DNA of 64,000 bases from Amycolatopsis nalaikhensis (lineage in GTDB: Bacteria > Actinomycetota > Actinomycetes > Mycobacteriales > Pseudonocardiaceae), in the NCBI RefSeq assembly GCF_030264295.1, contig NZ_CP127173.1, forward strand, positions 4,161,501-4,225,500, given 5' to 3'. The translations under genes and the position numbers were made by a program. How positions within the stretch are numbered: the first letter of the stretch is position 1; the number at the start of each line of letters is the position of its first letter. Below are positions 26,824 through 36,348 of this stretch, in pieces. The notes below the pieces were generated by a model. The model was given only the letters and a program-made list of their open reading frames with translations, had not been told where the DNA came from and searched no databases.

Positions 26824-27881
26824 ACGAGGAGTTGCAAGCGATCGCGGCGACCGCGGCTCAGATCTGCTCGGAGTGGACGCCGGAGGCCGCAGCCCAGTAC
26901 TCAGGCGGGTGGGCAGACGAGGTATGGGACTCCTTGACAAAGGCGGAGTTCACCATGCTGCCGGTGCCCGAGTCCTCTGGCGGGGCCGGGGCGGGGCTGG
27001 CCGAGGCCGCGGTCGTGCTGCACGAGATCGGACGCGCCGCGGTGCCGGTGCCATTGGCGGAGACGGCGCTACTGGCAGGGTGGCTACTGGCTGCGGCCAG
27101 CCGGACGGTTCCGACCGGTCCGCTGACCGCGTCGGCGCCCACGGACATGGCAGTCGACCGATGCCCCGGGGGGTACCGGTTGACGGGGAAACTGTCCAGG
27201 GTTCCCTACGGCCACCTGGCCGAGCGGGTCGCGGTGCTGCTTGACCGTGCCGAGCCGCTGGTGGCGATCCTGAACTCGCCGAGGGAAGCGTGGGAACGTG
27301 GCCGTAACCTGGCCGGAGAGCCCCGGGATACTTTGCTGCTGCAGGACACTTTCGTGCCGGGCGAGGACGTCACCGAAGTGGACGCCACGATTTCCGGCAG
27401 GGCATTTCGGGTTCGCGGTGCGCTTGGCCGGGCACTGCTGCTCAGCGGGGCCATGGAAGCCGCACTCGATTCGACGATCACCTACGCCGGGCAGCGGGAG
27501 CAGTTCGGCCGCCCGATTTCCCGGTTCCAGGCCGTCGGCCATCACCTCGCGGCGATGGCCGGGGAGGCGGCGGCCAGCACCACGGTCGCGATGTCGGCCG
27601 CCACAGCTGGTCAGCAACCGGACTGGATCCTCACGGCAGCGGCCAAGGCGCAGGGCAGTCGTGCCGCGGGCGTGATGGCGCGACTGGCCCATCAGGTACA
27701 CGGCGCGCTTGGCTTCACCGACGAGCACCCGTTGCGGCTGATCACCACCCGCTTGTGGTCATGGCGCGACGAGTTCGGCAACGAGCGGTTCTGGGAGCGG
27801 GAACTCGGCGCGGCTGCCTGCGCCGCACCAGATCTGTGGACGCTTGTGACCGACCCGACGGAGGTGCGCGCAAATGGCTGA
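26820..27881 (+). CDS. Acyl-CoA dehydrogenase (subunit 2)
   Basis: The protein has 353 residues, shorter than subunit 1. It keeps the C-terminal acyl-CoA dehydrogenase signatures (GQREQFGRPISRFQAVGHHLAAM, LAHQVHGALGFTDEHPL) but has a divergent N-terminal half. It probably pairs with the upstream subunit to form one FAD site per heterodimer (inference from gene pairing). It overlaps the enoyl-CoA hydratase gene by 8 bp. Confidence 0.88.
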   Translation: MNEELQAIAATAAQICSEWTPEAAAQYSGGWADEVWDSLTKAEFTMLPVPESSGGAGAGLAEAAVVLHEIGRAAVPVPLAETALLAGWLLAAASRTVPTGPLTASAPTDMAVDRCPGGYRLTGKLSRVPYGHLAERVAVLLDRAEPLVAILNSPREAWERGRNLAGEPRDTLLLQDTFVPGEDVTEVDATISGRAFRVRGALGRALLLSGAMEAALDSTITYAGQREQFGRPISRFQAVGHHLAAMAGEAAASTTVAMSAATAGQQPDWILTAAAKAQGSRAAGVMARLAHQVHGALGFTDEHPLRLITTRLWSWRDEFGNERFWERELGAAACAAPDLWTLVTDPTEVRANG

Positions 27882-28674
27882 CCTGGAGTACTCCCGGGCT
27901 GACGCGGTCGCCACCATTCTGCTCAACCGCCCCGAGCGGAAGAACGCCTTCACCCTTCAGATGGTGCGTCACTGGGCGGACGCGCTGCACGAGGCGGCCA
28001 AGGACGATCAGGTGCGGGTGGTGGTGGTGCGTGGTGCGGGCGGCGCGTTCTGCTCCGGTATCGACCTCGATGAGTTGACCTCCGTGGATCCGGCGCCGCT
28101 GTCGCGCCGGCGGATGCTCACCGACGAGGTACACCGGGTGGCACGTGCCCTGGAGGACCTGGACAAGCCGGTGATCGCGGCGGTACAGGGAACGGCGGTG
28201 GGCGCCGGTCTGGACATGGCGCTGATGTGCGACATCCGTCTGGTCAGCGAATCAGCCCGGTTGAGCGAAGGCTACATTCACGCGGGCCTCATCCCAGGCG
28301 ATGGTGGCTGCCTGTGGCTTCCCCGGCTGGTCGGCGTCGGCCGCGCACTCGAACTCCTGCTCACCGGCGACGTGGTAGACGGCCCGAGGGCGGAGCGAAT
28401 CGGACTCGCCAACCACTGCTACCCCGACGGCGAATTGCTCACCCGCACCTACGAACTGGCTGCCCGCCTCGCAGCGCTGCCCCCGGTGGCGGTCGGCTTC
28501 ATCAAGCGTGCGACATACGAGTCGTTGCACCTGGACGTGCGAACGCACTTGAACATGATCGCCTCACACATGGCCGTCGTGCAGTCCACGGAGGACTCGG
28601 CCGCGACGTTGGCGGCGCTGCGCGCCAAGCGGAAAACAGGTGTCAAACGATCCGAGCCCAAGCTCCCAGAGTGA
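27874..28674 (+). CDS. Enoyl-CoA hydratase/isomerase
   Basis: This 266-residue crotonase-fold protein starts at ATG 27874. VVVVRGAGGAFCSGIDLDEL and VQGTAVGAGLDMALMCDIR form the oxyanion hole, and LSEGYIHAGLIPGDGG the catalytic acidic loop. It would hydrate the enoyl-CoA made by the two upstream dehydrogenases. Confidence 0.92.
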   Translation: MADLEYSRADAVATILLNRPERKNAFTLQMVRHWADALHEAAKDDQVRVVVVRGAGGAFCSGIDLDELTSVDPAPLSRRRMLTDEVHRVARALEDLDKPVIAAVQGTAVGAGLDMALMCDIRLVSESARLSEGYIHAGLIPGDGGCLWLPRLVGVGRALELLLTGDVVDGPRAERIGLANHCYPDGELLTRTYELAARLAALPPVAVGFIKRATYESLHLDVRTHLNMIASHMAVVQSTEDSAATLAALRAKRKTGVKRSEPKLPE

Positions 28675-28733
28675 AACGGTGTCGACAAATGCGACAGATG
28701 CAATGTCACGAGCGGCCCGCGCGGCCGATCCAG

Positions 28734-30002
28734 ATGTCCGGCTCCCAGAACACCGAAGAGGGTGACACGGCGGTGCGCGCGGCGGTGGCCGCCTTCGCCC
28801 GGGGCGAGTTCGTCGTCGTGATCGACGATGAGGATCGCGAGAACGAGGGTGATCTGATCGTCGCGGCGGAGACCGTCACCAGTGCACAGATGGCCTTCCT
28901 GGTGCGCCACACGAGCGGCCTCGCTTGTGTGGCCATGGACGGGCAGCGGCTGGACCAACTCCGCCTGGAGCCGATGGTGGCCATGGGCGACGACCCCCGT
29001 GGCACCGCGTTCACCGTCTCGGTGGATCTGCGCGAGGGCACCACCACCGGCATCTCCGCGTCAGACCGAGCGTCGACCATTCGGGCACTGAGCGACCCGG
29101 CGGCCGGTCCGGACGACTTCACCCGGCCCGGTCATGTTTTCCCGCTTCGCGCCCGGCCCGGCGGCGTGCTCAAACGGGCTGGGCACACCGAGGCCGCAGT
29201 AGACCTGGCGCGGCTGGCCGGGAAGCGACCCGCCGGCGTGCTCGCTGAGATCGTCAACGACGACGGCACGGTGGCCCGCAGACCACAGCTGGCCGCCTTC
29301 GCCCGACGTCACGGGCTCATCGTGCTCACCATCGCGGATCTGATCCGCTACCGCCAGCGCACCGAGCGCCTCGTCGAACGCACATCGCAGGCACCGTTGC
29401 CCACGCCCTACGGCACCTTCGACGCGTTCTGCTACACCTCCCTGCTCGACGGCACCGAGCACCTCGCCCTCGTGGCGGGGGACGTCGCGCACCGCGACGA
29501 GGTCCTCGTCCGCGTGCACTCCGAGTGCCTCACTGGCGACCTCCTGGGTTCGGCGCGTTGCGACTGCGGAGAACAACTACGCCAGGCGTTGCGCGAAATC
29601 GCCGAGGCAGGCAGCGGCGTCCTGGTGTACCTGCGAGGTCAGGAAGGCCGCGGCATCGGGCTCGGGCACAAGCTCCGTGCCTACACCCTGCAGGACCAGG
29701 GATTGGACACCGTCGACGCGAACCTGGCCCTTGGCCTGCCAGTGGACAGCCGCGAGTACGGTGTGGGGGCTCAGATCCTGGCCGACCTCGGCGTCCACTC
29801 GATTCGCCTGATGACCAACAATCCGGCCAAATACTCGGGCCTTTCGGGCTACGACATCACGATCGCGTCGCGCGTACCGCTCATCGTCACGGCCGGCGAG
29901 CACAACGCCGACTACCTGATGACCAAACGAGACCGGCTGGGACACCAGCTGGATCCGGCCTGCGGCACGCGGACAACCGCCCGGGAGCAATCGCAGCCAT
30001 GA
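28734..30002 (+). CDS. ribBA: Bifunctional DHBP synthase / GTP cyclohydrolase II
   Basis: This 422-residue protein makes both riboflavin precursors. The N-terminal domain has IDDEDRENEGDLI and ASDRASTIRAL; the C-terminal domain has HSECLTGDLLGSARCDCGEQL (zinc cysteines) and RGQEGRGIGL. ATG 28734 is used because it leaves the usual short N-terminus; ATG 28689 is in frame. Its place here, beside a flavin reductase and flavin monooxygenase, suggests a dedicated flavin supply. Confidence 0.92.
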   Translation: MSGSQNTEEGDTAVRAAVAAFARGEFVVVIDDEDRENEGDLIVAAETVTSAQMAFLVRHTSGLACVAMDGQRLDQLRLEPMVAMGDDPRGTAFTVSVDLREGTTTGISASDRASTIRALSDPAAGPDDFTRPGHVFPLRARPGGVLKRAGHTEAAVDLARLAGKRPAGVLAEIVNDDGTVARRPQLAAFARRHGLIVLTIADLIRYRQRTERLVERTSQAPLPTPYGTFDAFCYTSLLDGTEHLALVAGDVAHRDEVLVRVHSECLTGDLLGSARCDCGEQLRQALREIAEAGSGVLVYLRGQEGRGIGLGHKLRAYTLQDQGLDTVDANLALGLPVDSREYGVGAQILADLGVHSIRLMTNNPAKYSGLSGYDITIASRVPLIVTAGEHNADYLMTKRDRLGHQLDPACGTRTTAREQSQP

Positions 30003-30517
30003 CCGAGACCACCGCACGCGGCCAACAGGGCCCTCCGGCGCATGAGACGTTCGCAGCGCAGTTTCGCGAAGCGATGTCCCGGTTCCCCAGCGGAGTCACC
30101 ATCGTGACCACAACCGACGACCACGGAGCAAGGTGGGGATTCACCGCGAGCGCCTTCTGCTCCGTATCCGCGGAACCGCCGCTCGTGCTGGCCTGCCTGG
30201 CCGTCTCCGCCGACAGCTACCGGGCCTTCCGCACCTCAAGCAAGTGGGTCGTCAACATCCTCGGCGAACAGCATGCTCCCCTGGCGAAACGGTTTGCCAC
30301 CAAGGGGGCGGACAAGTTCGCCGGTGACGAGTTCGACACGGATGCCGACGGTCTGCCGGTGTTGCCACAGGCGGTGGCCTCCCTGGTGTGCCGGGCGGAG
30401 GCCCGCCACCCCGCCGGCGATCACCTGATCCTCATCGGCGAAGCGGTCAACGTGCGGCTGCGCGACCACACCCCCCTTGTCTACTACGCCCGGGACTTCG
30501 CCCGGCTTTCCGCCTGA
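29999..30517 (+). CDS. Flavin reductase (HpaC/StyB-like)
   Basis: ATG 29999 overlaps the ribBA stop by 4 bp; 172 residues. The flavin-reductase split-barrel motifs are SRFPSGVTIVTT, GFTASAFCSVSAEPPLVLACL, FATKGADKFAG and GDHLILIGEAVNV. It should supply reduced FMN or FAD to the luciferase-like monooxygenase at 24390. A decayed homologue lies at 36349-36686. Confidence 0.92.
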   Translation: MTETTARGQQGPPAHETFAAQFREAMSRFPSGVTIVTTTDDHGARWGFTASAFCSVSAEPPLVLACLAVSADSYRAFRTSSKWVVNILGEQHAPLAKRFATKGADKFAGDEFDTDADGLPVLPQAVASLVCRAEARHPAGDHLILIGEAVNVRLRDHTPLVYYARDFARLSA

Positions 30518-30569
30518 CAGCGAGGCGGAAGTCCGGTACACCCGGCACCGAATTCGAAGGGAGAGCTGC

Positions 30570-32204
30570 GTGGACAGTCTCATGATGGACCGGCCGCTGC
30601 AACTGAAAACGCTGTTGTGGCGCGCGGAACGGCTCTTCGGGCACAAACAGATCATCACGCGGCGTGACGACGGCTACCGCCGCTATACCTACGCCGAATT
30701 CGGGAAACGAGTTCGTCGGCTGGCTGACGCGCTGAGCAGGCTCGGCGTACGCACCGGTGACCGGGTGGGCACGTTGGGCTGGAACACCGACCAGCACTAC
30801 GAAGCCTACTTCGCGGTGCCCTGCATGGGTGCGGTGCTGCACACCATCAACATCCGGCTATCGCCGGACCAGATCGGGTACGTCATCGAACACGCTGGGG
30901 ACAGCGTGCTCCTGGTCAGTCCTGAACAGCTGCCGATGCTGGAACAGATCTGCGACCGGCTCACCAATGTGAAAGCGGTGGTCGTGTTCGGGGATGGCCC
31001 GCCGCCGACAACCGCGCTGGGACCGGTCTACGGGTACGAGGAGTTGCTCGCCGACGCCGACGAGGAGATCGAGTTCCCCGATGTCGACGAGGACAGCCCG
31101 GCCGGAATGTGCTACACGTCGGGCACCACCGGGGAACCCAAGGGGGTGGTGTACAGCCACCGCAGCACCGTGCTGCACGCCCTGATCCTGTGCCTGCAGG
31201 GGGCAATCGGCGTCGCCGAGCGGGAGACCTATCTCCTGGTGACGCCGATGTCCCACGTCAACTCGTGGGGCATGCCGTACGCCTGCGCCCTGCAAGGAGC
31301 ATCGCTGGCGTTGCCGGGAGCGCAGCCACGACCGCACCATTACCTGGAGATCATCGAGCACGCCCGAGTCAGTGTCTGCGTCGCCGCGGTGACGGTCGGC
31401 ATGCTCATGCGCCAGGAACTCGAATCCGGACGGCAATCCTACGTTCTCGACTCGCTGCACACCTTGTGGCTGGGTGGCCAGGCGCCCCCGATCGGCGAGA
31501 TGCGGTGGTGGCGGCAAGCACACGGCGTGCACGTGTGCCAGGGCTGGGGCATGACCGAGGCGTCGCCGCTGCTCACCTTCACCACCCTCACCAGCCAGTT
31601 CACCGACCTCGACGACGAGGGAAAGTTCCACCTGCTCGGCACCCAAGGCCAGCCGATGCCGCTCGTGGAGATCAAGCTGGTCGACGACCACGGCGAAGAA
31701 CTGCCCTGGGACGGCAAACACGCCGGGGAGATCCTCGCGCGTTCCCCCTGGGTGGCCCGCGCCTACTACCACGACACACGTTCGCCGGACAGTTTCGCTG
31801 GTGGCTGGTTCCACACCGGCGACGTCGGTGTCATCGACCAGAACGGCTACCTGTCGCTGGTCGATCGCGTCAAAGACCTGATCAAAAGCGGTGGCGAATG
31901 GATCTCGTCAGTCGATTTGGAGAACGCACTCATGGGGCATCCGGAAGTCCGGGAGGCCGCGGTGGTAGCCGCACCGGATCCGGTCTGGCTGGAGCGACCG
32001 ATCGCCATCGTCGCCACCAACTCGCCGGTGGCGTCCGACGATCTCACCGAATTCCTCCGTGAGAAGTTCCCCAAGTTCTGGTTGCCGGACCGCTTCGTGT
32101 TCGTCGACGAGGTACCCAAGACCGGAGTTGGAAAATTCGACAAGAAGCTGCTCCGTCAACGACTTGCCGCCGGAGCCAGCCAAAGCACGGACAAGACCGC
32201 CTGA
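30570..32204 (+). CDS. AMP-forming acyl-CoA synthetase
   Basis: GTG 30570 is chosen because GAAGGGAG lies just upstream and it precedes the conserved N-terminus (LQLKTLLWRAERLFG). The product has 544 residues. The P-loop is YTSGTTGEPKGVVYSHR, with GWGMTEASPL, WFHTGDVGVIDQNGYL and the C-terminal lysine motif PKTGVGKFDKKLLR. It activates a medium-chain or cyclic carboxylic acid to its CoA ester for the beta-oxidation genes upstream. Confidence 0.93.
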   Translation: MDSLMMDRPLQLKTLLWRAERLFGHKQIITRRDDGYRRYTYAEFGKRVRRLADALSRLGVRTGDRVGTLGWNTDQHYEAYFAVPCMGAVLHTINIRLSPDQIGYVIEHAGDSVLLVSPEQLPMLEQICDRLTNVKAVVVFGDGPPPTTALGPVYGYEELLADADEEIEFPDVDEDSPAGMCYTSGTTGEPKGVVYSHRSTVLHALILCLQGAIGVAERETYLLVTPMSHVNSWGMPYACALQGASLALPGAQPRPHHYLEIIEHARVSVCVAAVTVGMLMRQELESGRQSYVLDSLHTLWLGGQAPPIGEMRWWRQAHGVHVCQGWGMTEASPLLTFTTLTSQFTDLDDEGKFHLLGTQGQPMPLVEIKLVDDHGEELPWDGKHAGEILARSPWVARAYYHDTRSPDSFAGGWFHTGDVGVIDQNGYLSLVDRVKDLIKSGGEWISSVDLENALMGHPEVREAAVVAAPDPVWLERPIAIVATNSPVASDDLTEFLREKFPKFWLPDRFVFVDEVPKTGVGKFDKKLLRQRLAAGASQSTDKTA

Positions 32205-32243
32205 CGCGGAACCATGTCAAAGACGACACCAAGGAGAAACGAC

Positions 32244-33026
32244 ATGAACACGGGAACAGCCAATCGGATGTGGGCGTTGCCGGGGGCGGAATTCACACTC
32301 GACACCGGCATCATGGTCGTCAACGGGCAGGGGCAGGTCACCATTCCGGTACCGTCCTTTCTGATCGAACACGACCGGGGGCTGGTCCTGTTCGACACCG
32401 GCATCGCGTTCGAGGCGGCCGAGGACCCGCACGCCGTCTACGGCGACCTCGCGGACGTCGTCGGACTCGCCTACGGACCGGAGGACCGTGTGGACCGGCA
32501 ACTCGAGGCGCTTGGCTACAAGCCCTCGGCCGTCGATCACGTGATCGTCTCGCACGCGCATTTCGACCATGCCGGCGGCATCCGGCTCTTCCCCGACGCT
32601 CAGCTGTACATCGGTGAAGGCGACCTGCCCTACTCGTACTGGCCGTTGCCCGCGGCCACACCCTTCTTCCGGACCGCGGATTTCGACACGACGCGTGACT
32701 GGAAATGGAACCAGCTCTCGACGGATCATGACCTGTTCGGCGACGGCAGCATAGTCATCCACCGCATGCCAGGTCACACCCCCGGCAACACTAGCGTGCT
32801 GGTGCGGCTGCCCAACCAGACGTTCCTGCTCACCGGTGACACCGTCCACCTCCGCCAGGCCCTCACCGAAGACCTTCCGATGCCGTCGGACTACAACACC
32901 TTGCAGGCGGTCCGCTCGATCCGTCGCCTCAAGCAGCTCGCGAGGGCGCACGATGCCACGGTGTGGATCTCCCACGATCCCGAGGACTGGGCGACGCTCA
33001 AGCACGCGCCCGCTTGCTACGACTGA
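32244..33026 (+). CDS. Metallo-beta-lactamase-fold lactonase-like hydrolase
   Basis: AAGGAG at 32231-32236 supports ATG 32244; 260 residues. SHAHFDHAGG is the HxHxDH dinuclear metal motif, with later histidine and Asp ligands in HRMPGHTPGNTS and LTGDTVHL. The pattern resembles the N-acyl homoserine lactonase family. In this context it could open a lactone made by the flavin monooxygenase; quorum quenching is the alternative. Confidence 0.85.
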   Translation: MNTGTANRMWALPGAEFTLDTGIMVVNGQGQVTIPVPSFLIEHDRGLVLFDTGIAFEAAEDPHAVYGDLADVVGLAYGPEDRVDRQLEALGYKPSAVDHVIVSHAHFDHAGGIRLFPDAQLYIGEGDLPYSYWPLPAATPFFRTADFDTTRDWKWNQLSTDHDLFGDGSIVIHRMPGHTPGNTSVLVRLPNQTFLLTGDTVHLRQALTEDLPMPSDYNTLQAVRSIRRLKQLARAHDATVWISHDPEDWATLKHAPACYD

Positions 33027-33030
33027 CATC

Positions 33031-33456
33031 ATGGCTGTTCTCGTCGAATACTCGTGCACGTCGTGCCGTGCACGACACGAAGCATGGGTGGAACACCCAA
33101 TCCCCGCGGCCACCAGCTGCGTGCGGTGCGCGCGCCCGGCACGCCGCCGGTTCGGAGGTGCGCTGTTGCGCGGTACCCCCTCCGTCGACGTCGCCCGGCA
33201 GCCTGGCGGTACAGGCTGCCAGCACGGACCCGACATACCCGGTGCCTGCACGCTCCTCCCGACAGCGGCACGCTCACTGGCCGCACGCGCTCGCGGGGAC
33301 AATCGAGCGCTGGAAGCGGAGATCGCCCACCAGGAAGCCGCCATCGCCGCGGGAACGCTCGACCCCACCGCGACGCCGGTCACGCCGTACCACGGCCACC
33401 AGCCGCCGCCGACTACCGCTCCCAGAAACGACTCCTCACCAGGACCCGGCGTGTAG
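33031..33456 (+). CDS. FmdB-like zinc-ribbon protein
   Basis: ATG 33031 lies 4 bp after the hydrolase stop; 141 residues. The N-terminus has YSCTSCRARHEA...TSCVRCARPARRRFGG, a CxxC...CxxC ribbon as in FmdB proteins. The C-terminal half is Pro/Ala rich with a short helix (NRALEAEIAHQEAAIAAGT). The function is unknown; such proteins accompany several oxidative gene clusters. Confidence 0.7.
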   Translation: MAVLVEYSCTSCRARHEAWVEHPIPAATSCVRCARPARRRFGGALLRGTPSVDVARQPGGTGCQHGPDIPGACTLLPTAARSLAARARGDNRALEAEIAHQEAAIAAGTLDPTATPVTPYHGHQPPPTTAPRNDSSPGPGV

Positions 33457-33496
33457 CGAAACGGAACCCTTGCGACTCACCGCGGGACCGCGCCGC

Positions 33497-33510
33497 CAAC
33501 AGGCCTGTTG
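33497..33510. promoter_or_regulatory. Palindrome CAACAGGCCTGTTG upstream of the alcohol dehydrogenase
   Basis: This is a perfect 14-bp inverted repeat in the 103-bp gap before the dehydrogenase gene. A half-site CAACAGG recurs at 33530-33536. It is possibly an operator controlling the last two genes separately. Confidence 0.45.
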
Positions 33511-33559
33511 CCCGTTTCCGCGAGCCCCGCAACAGGCGTGGCGAGAAAGGATGTAATAC

Positions 33560-34663
33560 ATGTTCGAGGGCCGGATCGCGCAATTCAACGCACCCGAGCA
33601 GCCATTTGAGCTGCGGCGCGTCGCGCTACCGTCGATTGGATCGGACGAAGTGCTGGTGAAGGTGCACCGAGCCAACATCTGCGGCTCAGACCTGCACGCC
33701 TGGCACGGTTCGTTCGTCACCCGCGGGCTCGGCGGCACGCTACCAACCGTGCTCGGCCACGAGATGGTCGGTTCGGTGGCCGCAACCGGCGAACGAGTCA
33801 CCGAAGACTCCAACGGCGCGCCGGTGCAGACGGGCACACGGGTGGTGTTCCCCTACTTCTTTCCCTGCCACCGGTGTCGGAGCTGCCTGGCGGGACGGCG
33901 CGTGTCCTGTCAGAAGCTGACGATGGCCATGCTCGGCGACGCCAACAGACCACCCTACTTCGTTGGTGGCTACGGTGACTACTTTCTGCTCCCCGCCGGC
34001 GCGGTGCTCTACACCGTGCCGGACACGCTGCCTGACGAAGTGGTGTCGGGGGTCAACTGTGCGCTGTCGCAGATGATCTACGGACTGGAGCGAGCCGACC
34101 TGAGCTTCGGCGAACGCGTCATCATACAGGGGGCCGGCGGGCTCGGGCTGTTCGCGACGGCGATTGCCCGTGCCCGCGGGGCCGCGCAGGTCGTCGTGGT
34201 CGACGCGGTCCCCGAGCGGTTGGAACTGGCCCGCGCATTCGGAGCTGACGAGGTGATCAGCCTCGCTGATCATCCCGATTCGGCGGATCGTATCCGGCGG
34301 GCGCGCAAGTTGACCGACGGCGGCGCGGACGTGGTGGTAGAGGTGGCCGGCACCCCGGCCGTGGTGCCGGAAGGCCTGAAGATGCTCGCCCAGAGCGGCC
34401 GCTACCTGGAAGTCGGCAACATCAACATGGGACAAACCTACGCAGCCGACCCATCCCGACTGGTCACCGCGAACAAGAGCATCATCGGCGTCTCGCTGTA
34501 CGAACCCACGGCGCTGAGGCAGGCACTCTCCTTTCTCGCGGCCAACCAGCACCGGCTCCCGCTGGACCAGTTCGCCACCACGACGTTTCCCCTGGAAGAC
34601 ATCAACGCGGCGTTCGCCGCGGCGAACAGCCGCAAGGTCGTGCGCGCCAGCATCGTGATGTGA
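33560..34663 (+). CDS. Zinc-dependent alcohol dehydrogenase (MDR family)
   Basis: GAAAGGA precedes ATG 33560; 367 residues. It has the catalytic zinc region ANICGSDLHAWHG and GHEMVGSV, structural zinc cysteines CHRCRSCLAGRRVSC and the NAD loop GAGGLGLFATAIA. It probably oxidises a hydroxyl intermediate to an aldehyde or ketone; the aldehyde dehydrogenase gene starts 38 bp after it. Confidence 0.92.
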   Translation: MFEGRIAQFNAPEQPFELRRVALPSIGSDEVLVKVHRANICGSDLHAWHGSFVTRGLGGTLPTVLGHEMVGSVAATGERVTEDSNGAPVQTGTRVVFPYFFPCHRCRSCLAGRRVSCQKLTMAMLGDANRPPYFVGGYGDYFLLPAGAVLYTVPDTLPDEVVSGVNCALSQMIYGLERADLSFGERVIIQGAGGLGLFATAIARARGAAQVVVVDAVPERLELARAFGADEVISLADHPDSADRIRRARKLTDGGADVVVEVAGTPAVVPEGLKMLAQSGRYLEVGNINMGQTYAADPSRLVTANKSIIGVSLYEPTALRQALSFLAANQHRLPLDQFATTTFPLEDINAAFAAANSRKVVRASIVM

Positions 34664-34701
34664 GACCACAGCAACGACCACCGACCGGGAGGGCCGCAGC
34701 A

Positions 34702-36141
34702 TTGGACCAGCACGACAGAACACGTCACTACATCGGCGGGCAATGGGTGCAACCCAGCGGGACAGACCGCATTGCCGTGGTCAACCCGGCCACCGAGCAG
34801 GTCATCGGACACGTGCCGGCCGGAACCGTCGACGACGTCGACCGTGCGGTGACAGCGGCGCGGAACGCGTTCGATCCCGGTGTGTCCATGGCCGAGCGCC
34901 GGGACCGGGTGGCCCGGCTGGTCGCGGCACTGGAGCCCCGACTGCCGGACATCGCCACCACCATCGGACAGGAGATCGGCGCGCCGCTGAAGGTGCAGCG
35001 CGGTGTGCAGACCGCCGTGCCCATGGCGATCGCCAGCAGCTATCGGGACCTGCTCGAGGAAACGAACTTCGAAGAGCAGGTCGGCAACTCATTGGTGATC
35101 CGGGAGCCCTACGGAGTGGTCGGGGCTATCACACCGTGGAACTACCCGCTGTATCAGGTGGTCGCGAAAGTGATGCCGGCTGTCGCGGCGGGCTGCACCG
35201 TCGTCCTCAAGCCAAGCGAGGTGGCGCCCCTGTCGGTGTACCAGTTCGTGGAGGCGGCACACGAGGCCGGCCTACCGCCGGGAGTCCTGAACCTGGTGAC
35301 GGGATACGGACCAGAGGTCGGCGAGGCGGTAGCCGGTCATCCCGGCGTCGACCTCGTCTCCTTCACCGGTTCGACGGCGACCGGCAGGCGCGTCGCCTCG
35401 ATCGCCGCGGACACCATTAAGAAGGTATGCCTCGAACTCGGCGGAAAGTCCGCCAACATCATCCTCGACGACGCCGACCTCAACACCGCCGTCAAAGTCG
35501 GCGTGGGCAACGCATTCCTCAACTCCGGCCAAACCTGCGCGGCATGGACCCGGATGCTCGTGCCCGAATCACGCTACGACGAGGCGCTCCTGCTCGCCCG
35601 CCAAGCCGCGCAACGCTACACCGTCGGAGACCCGTTCGACCCAGCGACCAGACTCGGCCCGCTGGCCTCACAGACCCAGCAAGCACGCGTCCGCGGGTAC
35701 ATCGAACGTGCCGTCGCGGACGGAGCCCGACTCGTCACCGGCGGCCCCGAGCCCGCACGCGAGCGAGGCTACTTCATCGCCCCCACCGTGCTCGCCGACG
35801 TGCACAGCGACTCCGAACTGGCGCAACAGGAAGTCTTCGGACCAGTACTGGCCGTCATGAGCTACCGCGATGACGACGAGGCACTCCGGATCGCCAACGA
35901 CACGATGTACGGGCTCTCCGGCGCCATCTGGTCGGCGGACCACCGGCGCGCGATCGCCCTCGCCCGCCGGATACAGACCGGGCAGCTTGACATCAACGGC
36001 GCCGCCTACAACCCACGCGCACCATTCGGTGGCTACAAGAAGTCCGGCATCGGCCGCGAACTCGGTCGCGCCGGGCTCGAAGAATACCTCCAGACGAAAT
36101 CAGTCCAGCTGCCGGACTCGGTCATCAGTCAGCAGGGGTAG
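34702..36141 (+). CDS. Aldehyde dehydrogenase
   Basis: TTG 34702 with GGGAGGG at 34687-34693 is preferred to the earlier in-frame GTG 34660, which would overlap the upstream stop. The product has 479 residues. Signatures are ITPWNYPLYQ, FTGSTATGRR, LELGGKSANI (Glu) and NSGQTCAAWTRM (catalytic Cys), ending with the PFGGYKKSGIGRELG motif. It would yield the carboxylate that the acyl-CoA synthetase activates. Confidence 0.93.
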   Translation: MDQHDRTRHYIGGQWVQPSGTDRIAVVNPATEQVIGHVPAGTVDDVDRAVTAARNAFDPGVSMAERRDRVARLVAALEPRLPDIATTIGQEIGAPLKVQRGVQTAVPMAIASSYRDLLEETNFEEQVGNSLVIREPYGVVGAITPWNYPLYQVVAKVMPAVAAGCTVVLKPSEVAPLSVYQFVEAAHEAGLPPGVLNLVTGYGPEVGEAVAGHPGVDLVSFTGSTATGRRVASIAADTIKKVCLELGGKSANIILDDADLNTAVKVGVGNAFLNSGQTCAAWTRMLVPESRYDEALLLARQAAQRYTVGDPFDPATRLGPLASQTQQARVRGYIERAVADGARLVTGGPEPARERGYFIAPTVLADVHSDSELAQQEVFGPVLAVMSYRDDDEALRIANDTMYGLSGAIWSADHRRAIALARRIQTGQLDINGAAYNPRAPFGGYKKSGIGRELGRAGLEEYLQTKSVQLPDSVISQQG

Positions 36142-36348
36142 ACTGCTTGTCTCAGGTTTTCCGACGTCGCGTTACTCGATCGTCACGCCAGCCATGTCCG
36201 TGATATGCCAAAAACGATACTCGGGTGGACCAACTGGTGGCGCAACCCATAACGGAGACATTCCAAATATAGCGCACCGTGGCTGTGGAGGTAGCCTCGG
36301 TGTCGGCGTCGATTCCCGTGCGTCAAGAGCTGCCGTCTTCTCCTCGTG

